Below, piece by piece: positions 12,701-38,809 of a DNA stretch of 64,000 nt; the first letter of the stretch is position 1, and each line of letters starts with the position of its first letter. Source of the DNA: Lycocorax pyrrhopterus obiensis (lineage: Eukaryota > Chordata > Aves > Passeriformes > Paradisaeidae); the NCBI GenBank assembly GCA_014706295.1, contig JACSVZ010000002.1:23656757-23720756 (forward strand), given 5' to 3'. Made by a program: the position numbers and the translations under genes. Below the pieces are notes generated by a model that was not told the DNA's origin, ran no database searches, and saw only the letters and a list, made by a program, of their open reading frames with translations.

Positions 12701-14286
12701 CATCAGAGAGGCCTTAAAATTCATCAAATTGCCTACAGAGGTGGTCAGCTACATTCCAGCCTGGTCACAGACTGGTAAAGAATGTGATTAAAAGTTACCA
12801 ATTACAGCAAGAAATAATGTCATGAAAATGGTTTTTTAATCAATTTGTGATTCAGCTATGAGCATTACCCAAATACACAAGCATATTTTTGACATGTGAA
12901 TCACAAGAGAGAGCTCAGAAAACACTACTGCTACATGAAGAGACCTGAAGAGCACAGAGCCTACTGTGCATGCTCCATTCCATATTTGAGGTGGTAAATG
13001 AGAATGAACTGATTTTAAACAGGCCCCAGAGAGAGAACTTAACAGATACACAAAAACATTTTTATATATGCTCATCCAGTCATGTGGGAAAACATACCTT
13101 GTCATAAGCATTTTCCAAAAATTCAATGGGACTTTTTCCAAATGCGATTGCATGACCAAGGAAGGGGATGCCTGATGAAATAAAAGGTGGGTAGTTCTGT
13201 AGAAGAAAGAGAAAAATAATTACTGAATTTTCTTCAGAGATTATCACAGAATCATGGACTAATAGAATATCCTGAGCTGGAAGGGACCCACAAGGATCGA
13301 AGTCCAACTCCTGGCCCTGCACAGGACCATCCCAAGGGTCACAGCATGTGCCTGGGAGAGTTGTCCAAATGCTGCTTGAACTCTGCCAGGCTTGGTGCTG
13401 TGACCACTTCCCTGGCATGTGCCAGTGACAAAAAGTAATAAAATCGTGTCCATTTACACGAAAACTAACCACAAAGCAAGTTTTATATATGTTTGTTTAA
13501 ACTCTTTTGTGAAAAGGTCAACCTTTAAAAAATATTCAGTTGTTCAGATAGAACTACATTTAAAAGCAGCAACGGTTAAAATAAAGTAAATATGATTAAG
13601 GCTCTTCCTATGCTGCCTCTGAATGTAAAGCACAAAGATACGGCAACTAAAAAGAAGGCAGTCAGAAATGAAACAGTGCTAGAAGATTTGTTAAACAGCC
13701 CCCCAACAGCAACTTCAGGTTAACATTCGGTTTCATACATAAGCGGGCTCCTTCTTTGAAGCACCATCGATGAAAGCACCGGGAACGCCCTTCGGCTCCG
13801 CAAGCCCGGAGCGCCTCTGCCTCCCGCGGTACCAGCCGGCCGGCTGAGGGCCAAGCCGGCGCAACTCTCCCAAGAAGCCGCTCCCGGAGAGGCTGCTGGA
13901 AACGCCGCTCGCCCGCCGGAGCCCGCTCCCACACGCCCGGGGTGGAGCGCCGCTTCCCCTGCGCTCCCGAGGGCTGTCCCGAGGCTGCTCCCGGCCCGCC
14001 CGCGCTCTGCAGCGAGAGCGCCCGGCTCCCCAGCCCGCGGGCACCGTCCCTCCACGGGACAGCGGCGCAGCCCGCCGGGCCTCCGCCCGGCCCCGCCGCC
14101 CCCGGCGCTCACCTTCTGGTCGGAGCCGAGGTGTCGCCGGTACCCCAGCTGGAACAGGTAGCCGAGGCTGAGCGCGAAGGCGGAGGCGGCCAGCACCAGG
14201 GAGAGCGGGTTGCCGACGGCCACCCGCTCCAGCAGGGACCCGCCGACCTCCATGAGGTTCAGCATCTTCTCGGCGCCCGCCGCCAT
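3533..14286 (-). CDS. CYP51A1: CYP51A1, sterol (lanosterol) 14-alpha-demethylase, complete
   Basis: This ER-membrane cytochrome P450 removes the 14-alpha-methyl of lanosterol in cholesterol synthesis, drawing electrons from POR. Coding exons in gene order (minus strand) are 14113..14286, 13098..13196, 11920..12096, 8321..8447, 7076..7250, 6777..6896, 6113..6308, 5424..5519, 4374..4542 and 3533..3711: 1,512 bp, 503 residues plus TAA, the same as the human protein. All junctions are GT-AG and keep frame. A hydrophobic anchor lies at about residues 25-48. Y131 and Y145 line the substrate and haem side. D231 and H314 are at the positions implicated in proton delivery in human CYP51. The I-helix motif AGQHTS is at 311-316, the K-helix ExxR is E369-R372, and the haem-binding loop FGAGRHRCIG has C449 as thiolate ligand. 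The start ATG gives MAAGAEKML and is the first one in frame with the anchor. No key residue is missing. Confidence 0.97.
4374..4542 (-). CDS. CYP51A1: CYP51A1 coding exon 9 (residues 389-445)
   Basis: It codes [18 protein letters not shown], the PDRYL segment and FAYIPFGA, leading into the haem-binding loop. It ends with the first base of a Gly codon. Confidence 0.97.
5080..5235 (-). mobile_element. CR1 LINE fragment in CYP51A1 intron 8
   Basis: On the plus strand this reads as the reverse complement of the CR1 3'-proximal region: CTCAGCCTCTCACC, a GGTGGCCCTCTGCT-like block, then CCAAAACTGGACACAATTCCAG. The copy is short and diverged, with no recognisable terminal repeats. Confidence 0.7.
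5424..5519 (-). CDS. CYP51A1: CYP51A1 coding exon 8 (residues 357-388, K-helix)
   Basis: It codes [20 protein letters not shown] with the ExxR pair E369 and R372, then MMRMARTPQ. Both phases are 0. Confidence 0.97.
6113..6308 (-). CDS. CYP51A1: CYP51A1 coding exon 7 (residues 291-356, I-helix)
   Basis: It codes [20 protein letters not shown] and the rest of the I-helix with H314 and T315, then the J region. It is locally GC-rich compared with the introns around it. Confidence 0.97.
6777..6896 (-). CDS. CYP51A1: CYP51A1 coding exon 6 (residues 251-291)
   Basis: It codes [18 protein letters not shown] and the charged linker that follows, ending DSSY and two bases of a Lys codon. The acceptor is cacag and the donor gtaag. 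Confidence 0.96.
7076..7250 (-). CDS. CYP51A1: CYP51A1 coding exon 5 (residues 193-251)
   Basis: It codes [18 protein letters not shown] and YADLDGGF, which contains D231, then [11 protein letters not shown]. It ends with two bases of an Arg codon. Confidence 0.97.
7260..8310. other. CYP51A1: CYP51A1 intron 4, AT-rich
   Basis: No exon is recognisable. The part around 7660-7810 is nearly pure A+T with ATAT and TTTAAATAT runs, which looks like low-complexity sequence rather than a defined element. Confidence 0.6.
8321..8447 (-). CDS. CYP51A1: CYP51A1 coding exon 4 (residues 151-192, start of 193)
   Basis: It codes [17 protein letters not shown] and the following helix up to WGESGEK. It ends with the first base of an Asn codon. 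Confidence 0.96.
8448..11919. other. CYP51A1: CYP51A1 intron 3, the longest intron of the gene
   Basis: About 3.5 kb. I recognise no exon, CR1 body, tRNA or other RNA in it. Part of it (about 9.2-11.5 kb) is less AT-rich than the other introns and could hold an old diverged repeat, but I cannot assign one. Confidence 0.5.
11920..12096 (-). CDS. CYP51A1: CYP51A1 coding exon 3 (residues 92-150)
   Basis: It starts [14 protein letters not shown] and contains the B'/C region with Y131 and Y145 in [10 protein letters not shown] and GVAYDVPN. The donor is gtttgt and both phases are 0. Confidence 0.97.
12097..13097. other. CYP51A1: CYP51A1 intron 2
   Basis: AT-rich intron sequence, with no exon or repeat recognised. 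Confidence 0.55.
13098..13196 (-). CDS. CYP51A1: CYP51A1 coding exon 2 (residues 59-91)
   Basis: It codes the proline-rich start of the catalytic domain and [19 protein letters not shown], which is near-identical across vertebrate CYP51. The acceptor is cttctacag and the donor gtatgt; both phases are 0. Confidence 0.96.
13245..13435 (-). mobile_element. CR1 LINE 3' end in CYP51A1 intron 1
   Basis: On the gene strand it reads as the CR1 3' end: ACTTCCCTGG region reversed, the CACAGCACCAAGCCTGGCAG block, a GACCCTTGGGATGGTCC block, GGGTCCCTTCCAGCTCAGGA and a terminal AATCTGTGATA-like repeat motif. It is a typical 5'-truncated copy of about 190 bp. It matches the 3' copy at 62195-62428 but in the opposite orientation. 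Confidence 0.9.
14113..14286 (-). CDS. CYP51A1: CYP51A1 coding exon 1 (residues 1-58)
   Basis: It codes the N-terminal membrane anchor, including [16 protein letters not shown]. The donor is gtgagc. It lies inside the CpG island. Confidence 0.94.
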
Positions 14287-14337
14287 CCGCCGTGGCTCCG
14301 CGGGGCAGGGCGGTGCGGTGGGCCGGGCCGCTCCGAG

Positions 14338-14391
14338 CCCATGTGACGGTTCCCGGCCGTGGGCTGATCTCTGCCCATGTGACGATTCCCG
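14338..14391. repeat. CYP51A1: Two 18-bp direct repeats upstream of the CYP51A1 start
   Basis: CCCATGTGACGGTTCCCG at 14338-14355 recurs at 14374-14391 with one mismatch (17 of 18). The copies start 36 bp apart and lie 52 and 88 bp from the start codon. Each has an E-box-like CATGTG overlapping a TGACG half-CRE. Bases between and around the copies are not repeated. Confidence 0.85.
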
Positions 14392-14420
14392 TCGCCGGAG
14401 CCAACCCGCGGCCGCGCTGC

Positions 14421-14430
14421 GCGGGGTGAC
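14421..14430 (-). promoter_or_regulatory. CYP51A1: SRE-like motif
   Basis: On the gene strand it reads GTCACCCCGC, 8 of 10 with the classic LDLR sterol regulatory element ATCACCCCAC. It is 27 bp from a CCAAT box, a spacing often seen at SREBP targets. Binding is inferred. Confidence 0.45.
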
Positions 14431-14455
14431 GGCATCGGCCGGGCTGCGGCCCGCG

Positions 14456-14470
14456 CCATTGGGCGGGCGG
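14456..14470 (-). promoter_or_regulatory. CYP51A1: CCAAT box (NF-Y) next to a GC box
   Basis: On the gene strand CCAATGG follows directly after a CCGCCCGCC-type Sp1 site. It lies about 170 bp upstream of the start codon. Confidence 0.6.
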
Positions 14471-14724
14471 CGGGCGGGGGCCGGGCCCGGCCGCCTGAGG
14501 GCTCGGCCCGCTGAGGGCTCGGTCCGACCGCCGGCGGAGCCGCGGGGCTCGGCGTCTGGGTGTTTGACATGCTGGGTGTCCTCGAACACCCGGAGAACAC
14601 CGGTCTCCGGGAAATGAGGCTTGTGACGGTGAGCCGTCCCTCGGGCATCACTACCGGCGCCCCTGCTGACAGCCCAGGGCGCTGGTTTGTAAGGCTGCAC
14701 CGCACGCGGAGAACGAGGACGGCT

Positions 14725-15359
14725 TATTTGTGTTTAATTCCAGATGCTCCAAATGTTTAATGTGAGAAAAGCCGGGTGTTGTTTCTGAAATGAGTTTCCA
14801 CTAGGGCCTAAGGGTTTAAGATCAAATAGTGCACGGAGCTGCATTTGGAAACTAAGAAAGCTCATCACAGCCGAGGTCATCTTGTTGTCCACATACAGTT
14901 TTTTAATTCAACAGGAATGAATCAATGCATTTCCAGAAAATTCTGGTTTGGGTAGGTCTTTTAAAGGCAGTGTTTGTTCATCCAGTGAGTCCAGTCAGTT
15001 TCTACTTAAAGAAAAGTTTAAATGTGTAAGTCTGGGAATACTAGCAGGAAGCCGGGTTGATCATTATATACGAGACATTTCAACAGGGTACACTTGCAAA
15101 GATTATCTGTAATGCTTTTAAATAAATTTTTGCAAAGTTCAGAAACCTAAATTCTCATAAATTCCCTACTTCATCTGAAATTTGACTATTTGTTGACAAC
15201 AGCTATTGTTGTCATCAGTTCTGAGTACTTTCGAGTACTTTCAGTTTTGTCAACTGGAAAAGGTACACAGGCAAAAACATAAGCTTGTTACTGTTTGAAC
15301 ATTCTTGTTGTTTCTTAAAGTGTGTAATATCCTCTGGTAAACCTTCTATCAAGGTCTCA
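14725..15359. other. Intergenic sequence between the CYP51A1 promoter and the LRR relic
   Basis: AT-rich sequence. I see no exon, repeat or promoter signal I can support. Further degraded parts of the LRR gene may be here beyond recognition. Confidence 0.5.
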
Positions 15360-15724
15360 CGTGCTGAGTGTTACTAGATGAGGGGAGGTAGCAGACAACA
15401 CTTGTGAATGCTGAGATGTGCATGGAATCCATGTTGAGTACCTTCAAACTCTTCATGTCAGCTATGGGCTCTAATAAAGTTTTTAATTTGTTGCCTGCAA
15501 GCTCTGAAGTTTCAACACTTTTCAATGCCAAAGGAAATTCATCAGTGCAGTGATTGAGAAAGAGTTACTTAATATTTACAAGCTCTGACAATTCTTTCCA
15601 GAGACATGAGAGCTAGCTGGTTGTTATTGATATTCTGTACTGTCAATTTACAAAGTAAGGACATTTTTGGTGGCAATAGTGTCAGTCTGTTTCTTCCAAG
15701 AGACAGGATTTCCAGATTAATTAC
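15360..15724 (-). pseudogene. LRRD1: Leucine-rich-repeat pseudogene, probable LRRD1 relic
   Basis: On the minus strand two segments give clear LRRs in different frames. From 15724 down one reads LEILSLGRNRLTLLPPKMS, then INNNQLALMSL. From about 15560 down to 15385 another reads LFLNH, FPLALKSVETSELAGNKL, IADMKSLKVLNMDS and HISAF, the LxxLxLxxNxL pattern repeated about three times. A TAA at 15565-15567 lies in frame with the second segment, and the two segments need a frameshift to join. So about five repeats survive, against the much longer LRR array of mammalian LRRD1 (about 860 residues). In mammals LRRD1 lies between CYP51A1 and KRIT1 on this strand, exactly this position. Assignment to LRRD1 rests on synteny plus LRR type, not on alignment. 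No other part of the gene is recognisable. Confidence 0.72.
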
Positions 15725-15971
15725 CTATATATGAAAGGTTTTATTTCATTTTAATGTAATTATTAATTATATTTAAATTTATACAGAATATTAATAATTT
15801 TTAATCTTTACCCTATATTAATAACAATTCTTTAAGGTAAAGCACAGCTTTTGCAGACCATGTATGTTGTTTCTGTGGAACCTGTATCTCTTTTTTCAGT
15901 CACAGCCCAGCTTTAAACTGCATCCAGCTGTAAGCTGACAATGTTCCCTGGAGCAACTGTTCCCTGCACCA

Positions 15972-16000
<29 letters not shown>
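15972..16000. repeat. (AGC/CAG)n microsatellite
   Basis: Nearly ten uninterrupted AGC units (29 bp) lie in noncoding sequence between the LRR relic and the KRIT1 3' end. It is outside any exon I can see. Confidence 0.95.
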
Positions 16001-16002
<2 letters not shown>

Positions 16003-16764
16003 CATCCCCTCAGGACCAAGGCTTCCCTCTTGGACAAGCAGCTCACTGGGGTAGGGGGGTCAGTTATGCCACTTGGTAAAATCGTGCCTGTTTTTCACAG
16101 TTTTAAGTTCTCAGTTACTCTTTTGCCTTACAGGGCCTGGCTGAATGTTCTACTCTTAAATCTTTGCTTTTGTCAGCTGTACAGGTTCTTGCCTTTTAAG
16201 AAAGTGCTTGTTAGATGGACTGTAGGTGGTGAACTGGGCATCTCATGCTTACAAAGGCACAAGTGTCAGCTTTGCCCATCTTGCAGCTCATTTCCACTGG
16301 TTTTTTGTTTGGTAGTGATATGAGGCTTGTTACTAATGGTCTGTCTCAGAGGTGTTGGATTTCTCTCTGTTCCTGTTTTTCATTTCCCTGCTTCCAGATG
16401 AATGGAGTGCACACACCTGCCTTGCCACAGCAGGGCAGCACAAGCTCCTACATACCCAGGTGCCAGAAGCCTCTGGGACTGCAGAGCTGGGCTCTTGCTA
16501 CTCAGTGGCTCTACTGATATGCAGTATCTGCAAACCTCTGCTTTCCCATGATGAACAGTTTCAAGTTTACCTAGTGAATTCCTGAGCAGTTTCTGAGGTG
16601 CACTACCTTAATTTAGAGGCACCATGGGACTCTCCCCATGGTCCTCTCTGATGCTCTTCTTACATACCTTACAAAGACAAGCCTGCTCTCTGGTAATAAC
16701 ACCTGCTTGGTGTAACATTTGATGGCACTTTCATGCTGGCTACAAAAATAGAAACACCAAATGT
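16001..16764. other. Intergenic sequence beyond the KRIT1 3' end
   Basis: No exon or repeat recognised. Short open frames on the plus strand show no family resemblance. Confidence 0.5.
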
Positions 16765-18427
16765 GACTTGTTGCAAACAATTTATTAGGTAGTAATAAAT
16801 AAGAATTTAGCAGAAAGGACTATACAGCAATAAGGCATATTGATAGTATAGTTAAATAGGCAACTGACACACCTTCTTAACATTTTCCTCTAGTTTTCTA
16901 AGAAAGTGCTATGTGGAGAAATGTATTTCTGATACCAGTGCCAAGTGATAGCAGGCATGCACGATGAAGAACCTGACTGTTGCATAATTTACCTTAAATA
17001 AAGTATAACAATCCATGAAAATTTACTGTTATTTAGACCTGTGAAGTTTAAGTAGAAAAGTACAGCTTGCTAAGAAGAATACAAAATACGAGTCTCCTGT
17101 TCACGTTTTTAACGGCTTACTACTTTAGTTTCTTAAACTGCGCTTGCTAGTAAGGTATGAGTAAAATTACTATACAACAGCACAGTTCTTCACATTCATT
17201 TTAGCTTTTATTTGAAAACTTAGAGGCAAGTGCTAATTTTTATTTTTTAAAAAAGCTTTTTTTTACAAAATATTGCACACTGTTTTAGCATGCAGTTTAC
17301 ACGGAAGAAATAGTCAAGTGCACTTAAAACCCTGAAATACAACCACAAACTTCAAAGATTTGTATTACAGATACTATTTTAATGTACAAGATATGTTTCA
17401 GACTGCATAGGATCCCACCTTACACTTGGGACCCAACTTGTTGAGCCCCAATCCTGACTCTACAAAGAGCAGGCAGAATGCTTACAAACTGTATCTGACT
17501 TCCTTGCCATCTTCATTCCTGCATCCTGCACTGCTTTTAGCCTGAAGAAACTGAAGTATGTAATCGGTAGGAAAATTAAGAGAAATAACTTAGTACCTCT
17601 TGTATGAGTTTTTGTTACTGCATATGTGTTGCAATCCAGGGTAGAATTTATTAAACTTTCTGAAGTCCTCTGAGTAAGGTTCATCTGTAATTCCGTATCT
17701 CCCTCTCCTCCATACACACATTTTATATTGCACAGCAAAAGTAAAAATCCATTTTAAAAAACAAGCATGCTAAACATTCAATATGGCTTCTGAATGATTT
17801 AAAGTATTTCCCTTTTGGCATCCTCATGCAATATTTTAGAATAAATATGAATACAAAGTAGGAGAAAGTTAAGAGTAAAAATAAAGCGAGCTAAAATGTC
17901 AGAAACCAAATGAAAAACGAGTTTATCAAAAGTAGTTGCTCAAAGGTCTAACAGGTCTTTTAAGCATATTTATCAATAGTATCTTAAAAATACAGGGTGT
18001 CTACAAAATACTGCAACATATACCACCTCCTTGATGTTCCACGCAATGACATGAAAGGTAAATAGGTTAACTGAGACTTGCTTAATGGCACTGGTAGTCC
18101 CCTACTTCTCTGGGAACAAAAGCTTTACTGGATTCATGCTCATCGAACTCCGTAAACCATTTACATTTCATTAGCTTTATTGGTTAAGCTCAAGCCCTAC
18201 AACAGTTAATATATGAAACACAAAAATATTTATAAAAATAATAGATATGTAGTATAGTTTTTTTTAAAAAAATAAACCATGCAGCTTCTGTACAAAGTTA
18301 AAAAAACTGTACAAATTGACTTTTCTATTGTGTAAAATTCATGTACATGGAAGTCCTGTTACGAGGAGGAACAAGTTGTTTTTTGCTCAGCCATCAGATG
18401 CCATCTTGTAACTATTGTTCATTTCCA
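16765..18427 (-). other. KRIT1: KRIT1 3'UTR
   Basis: AT-rich sequence runs from the KRIT1 stop to a minus-strand AATAAA at 16781-16786. Several other possible signals occur within it (for example near 17206 and 18180), so shorter isoforms are likely. The length of about 1.66 kb is inferred. Confidence 0.6.
16781..16786 (-). terminator. KRIT1: Candidate distal KRIT1 poly(A) signal
   Basis: TTTATT on the plus strand is AATAAA on the gene strand. It is chosen as the most distal good hexamer before sequence character changes; usage is inferred. Confidence 0.5.
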
Positions 18428-36151
<17,724 letters not shown>

Positions 36152-36162
36152 TTACTGTATCA

Positions 36163-37800
36163 CTGGAAATAATGAATAAACAGGAAGAAAAGGTTCAGCT
36201 GAAAAAAACTTCCAACAGCACAGTAAACTTCAGGATGCAGTGCTCATATCCACTGATGCTTTGCATTATTCATTTATTGTTCTTTAACTGGAGAAATGCC
36301 AATGGCTGATACAATTCTGCTTCTTTTTCATGAAAGGGGAAAACAGCGCATCATATAGATTTGATACAAATAAGCTTGTTCTCTAACCCAACTTTAAAAT
36401 AAAAGCAATGTATTTTTTTTCCACTTTGTAACTTTCTTCCCCATTTTGCAAGCCAGACAAGAGGCCAAAGAAATTTAGAACTTTGGAAAAGATATGAAAT
36501 TGAAAAAGAAAGCCATTTCAAAGTGACAAGCACTGTAATTTATAAAACGTGCTGTAACAAGTACTGCACTTCTGTGAGTTCCACATGGATTTCAAGAAAA
36601 TACCTGGTTTTCATCTTCCCCCCACAAAGTAGAACACAGTCTTGCCTACAGCTAAGTAACAAAGCTGATAAAAATAAACTATAATACGGATTCATTTACT
36701 TAGTTGTATTTCGAGGGGCTGCAAACTGGTGCACAATTCATTCAAACAGAGCTTCTGAAAGCAATATATCTTTAATTTCTGAAAAAAGTGGATACAGGCT
36801 TTTAGATTTAAGAAAAAGCTTTGCTTACCCTTATGTTTAAACCAAGGTGACAATTCCTATAATCACAAAATTGTATGGAAATTATATGGAAAACTTCCTA
36901 AAGCTAAATCACTTCATATATCAGCTTCCAGAAAGAAGGTTATGTCTGACCGTTTCCACCTTCCAGCTGATCATTTTCTTCATCTGCAAATGAACACTCT
37001 TTCATTCCATAGCATCAGTAAGCACATGTTTTTTGCAGATTAATTCCTCCACAGATTTTAAACGTTAGTGTTTCTAGCTTCTCCACCTCTTCTAGAAAAA
37101 ACAGAGGTCTTCAGATTCCTATGCCCTTAGTCCAGTATTTTTCCTGGGATCAAGACTACCTGAAAAGATATTGAAAAAACCTCAACATAAATAACAGCAT
37201 GGACATTTTCACCATCAGTAAAGATAAATATAGTTAGAGCATTTAATGATTGTATGTGAACAGTATAATATCTGAGGAGAAACAGCTAACGATTTGCATT
37301 ACAGTAGCATCTAGAAACATTAAATAAGCAACATGCTGACTTATGAGAACTCATACTATAGGATATTAAGAATTTTAAAAGGAAAAAGAAGCAGCCATCC
37401 CTTATGCACAGCTGGGAAAGGCCTACTCCCTGGGTTTCCTTACACGTGTTTGGATACACAACGTTTGGGTCAGAGGCTTGTGTGGAGGGAATCTGCACTG
37501 GTAAGGCCAGGTCACCTGGATGACAGCTGGCGGGACAGGAGAATAAGCAGCGGGTGAACTCCCTCTGTCACTGCTCTGCACTAAATCCAGTGCAGAATGA
37601 GCATGTCTGTAAAACCGACAGCGCTGAGACTTGCAATATGACTCCAGAAAACAAAAACTGAGGGCGTAGAAGGGTGGAGCTGAAAGGATGTGACAATAAA
37701 CACAACCAGCTTCAGAAGACACCACCACGAACTGATTCTGACCAAACGCAGGTGCTAACAACACGGGCCCATTCCAAAGGCTGCCGACGTAAGGCACACG
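36163..37800 (-). other. KRIT1: KRIT1 5' intron region upstream of the first coding exon
   Basis: The ATG exon has an acceptor at its 5' side, so at least one noncoding leader exon lies upstream. I see no coding sequence here. Sequence turns GC-rich from about 37500 onward. Confidence 0.55.
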
Positions 37801-38639
37801 CCTCACCCAGGCTTCTCCCAACACCGCCGACCCTTCCCGCCTCCCGCAGGACTCGCCGGGACGAGGCAGAGGGCGGCTCCCGCCGGGACTCCCGGCCGCG
37901 CCACCCCCGCCAGGGAAGAGGGAGGCCGGGGGCCTCGGAAGCCCCCGCATCGCTGCCTCGCCTCGGCATGGCCGGAGGGCGACGGGCAGGAGGCGGCCCC
38001 GCGCCCCAGCATCTCCCGCCCCGCACTGCCCAGCCGGGAAACGCCCCCGAACTTCCCCGGCCGCACCCAGGAGCCGGCGGGCACCGGCCCCCGGAGGGGC
38101 GCTCCCGCTAAATCCCCGCGGGGCGGGAGCGGCTCCCCCGCTCTGAGGACCGCCCCGAAGCCGGGGTGAGGGAGAGCGCCCCGTCCCCACTCGCTCCCTG
38201 CCTGCCTTGCCTTCCTCGGTGGCGCCCGCCGCCTCCTGCCCGCCGCATCCTCCCGCCGCCTCCTGCCCGCCGCCCAGGCCCCGCGTCCCGGCCCGCTCCG
38301 CCCCGTCCCCGCCCCGCTCCCTCCCCCGGCGCGGTGGATCCGCTTCCCGTCGGAGCTCCGCGGGCCTCGGCTGCCGATGAGTTTCCGGGTCGGCGGCCTG
38401 AACTTGTGCTGCCGCCGCCGGTTGTTGACCGCGGGCGGAGAAAGAAGGAGCGAGCCGGGGCTGCGGGCCGGGCCGGGAGCAGGAGGCGCGGCTGGCGGGT
38501 GGGGAGGTGCCGAGGCGGAGCGGCCGCCCGGGCCCGCGGAGCGCCGCCAGCAGCAGCTGTCAGCGCTGCCGCCGCCGAACAAAGGGGTAGCGAGCCGGCG
38601 GCGGCCGTAGCGCCGTGCCCACGCCGGGGGCCCTGGCGG

Positions 38640-38809
38640 GCTGAGTGACAGCCCCGGCTGCCCGCGGGGCTCCCACTGGAGCGGGCACTCCAGAGGGCGC
38701 CGTACCCGGAGCAAGCGGGAGAGAGGAGCGGCCGCTAGGCACATGGAAGATCTGAGTGGCGGGCGCGGAGGCGCCGGGAAGGGCCGGGGAGAGCCCCTGT
38801 GAGGAGCCG
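38640..38809 (+). other. ANKIB1: Predicted ANKIB1 noncoding exon 1 (5'UTR)
   Basis: The consensus donor GAGCCG/gtgagtg at 38809-38810 lies in the CpG island on the plus strand, where synteny puts the ANKIB1 start. ANKIB1 is an ankyrin-repeat RBR-type E3 ubiquitin ligase. No sequence matching its N-terminus (MGNTTTKF in mammals) was found up to 64000, so the coding start should be in an exon beyond the window. The 5' limit given is a guess. Confidence 0.5.
38743..38802 (+). CDS. Possible 19-codon upstream ORF in the ANKIB1 leader
   Basis: ATG at 38743 opens a frame of 19 codons, MEDLSGGRGGAGKGRGEPL, closed by TGA seven bases before the predicted donor. It could dampen ANKIB1 translation if the leader exon is right. 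The sequence is GC-biased and glycine-rich, so it may carry no peptide function. Confidence 0.3.
   Translation: MEDLSGGRGGAGKGRGEPL

Larger units (their letters stand above)
13780..14720. promoter_or_regulatory. CYP51A1: CpG island and promoter of CYP51A1
   Basis: The stretch is strongly G+C rich and dense in CG dinucleotides, in contrast to the AT-rich flanks, and spans CYP51A1 exon 1 and its upstream side. It contains a CCAAT box, GC boxes and an SRE-like motif. CYP51A1 is a known SREBP target, and NF-Y plus Sp1 sites beside an SRE are typical of such promoters. The transcription start is not determined. Confidence 0.8.

Noticed and set aside
13720..14705. Long open frames on both strands across the CYP51A1 CpG island (up to 326 codons)
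   Set aside because: High G+C lowers stop-codon frequency; the translations are proline/glycine/arginine-rich noise. Only the 174 coding bases of CYP51A1 exon 1 have family support.
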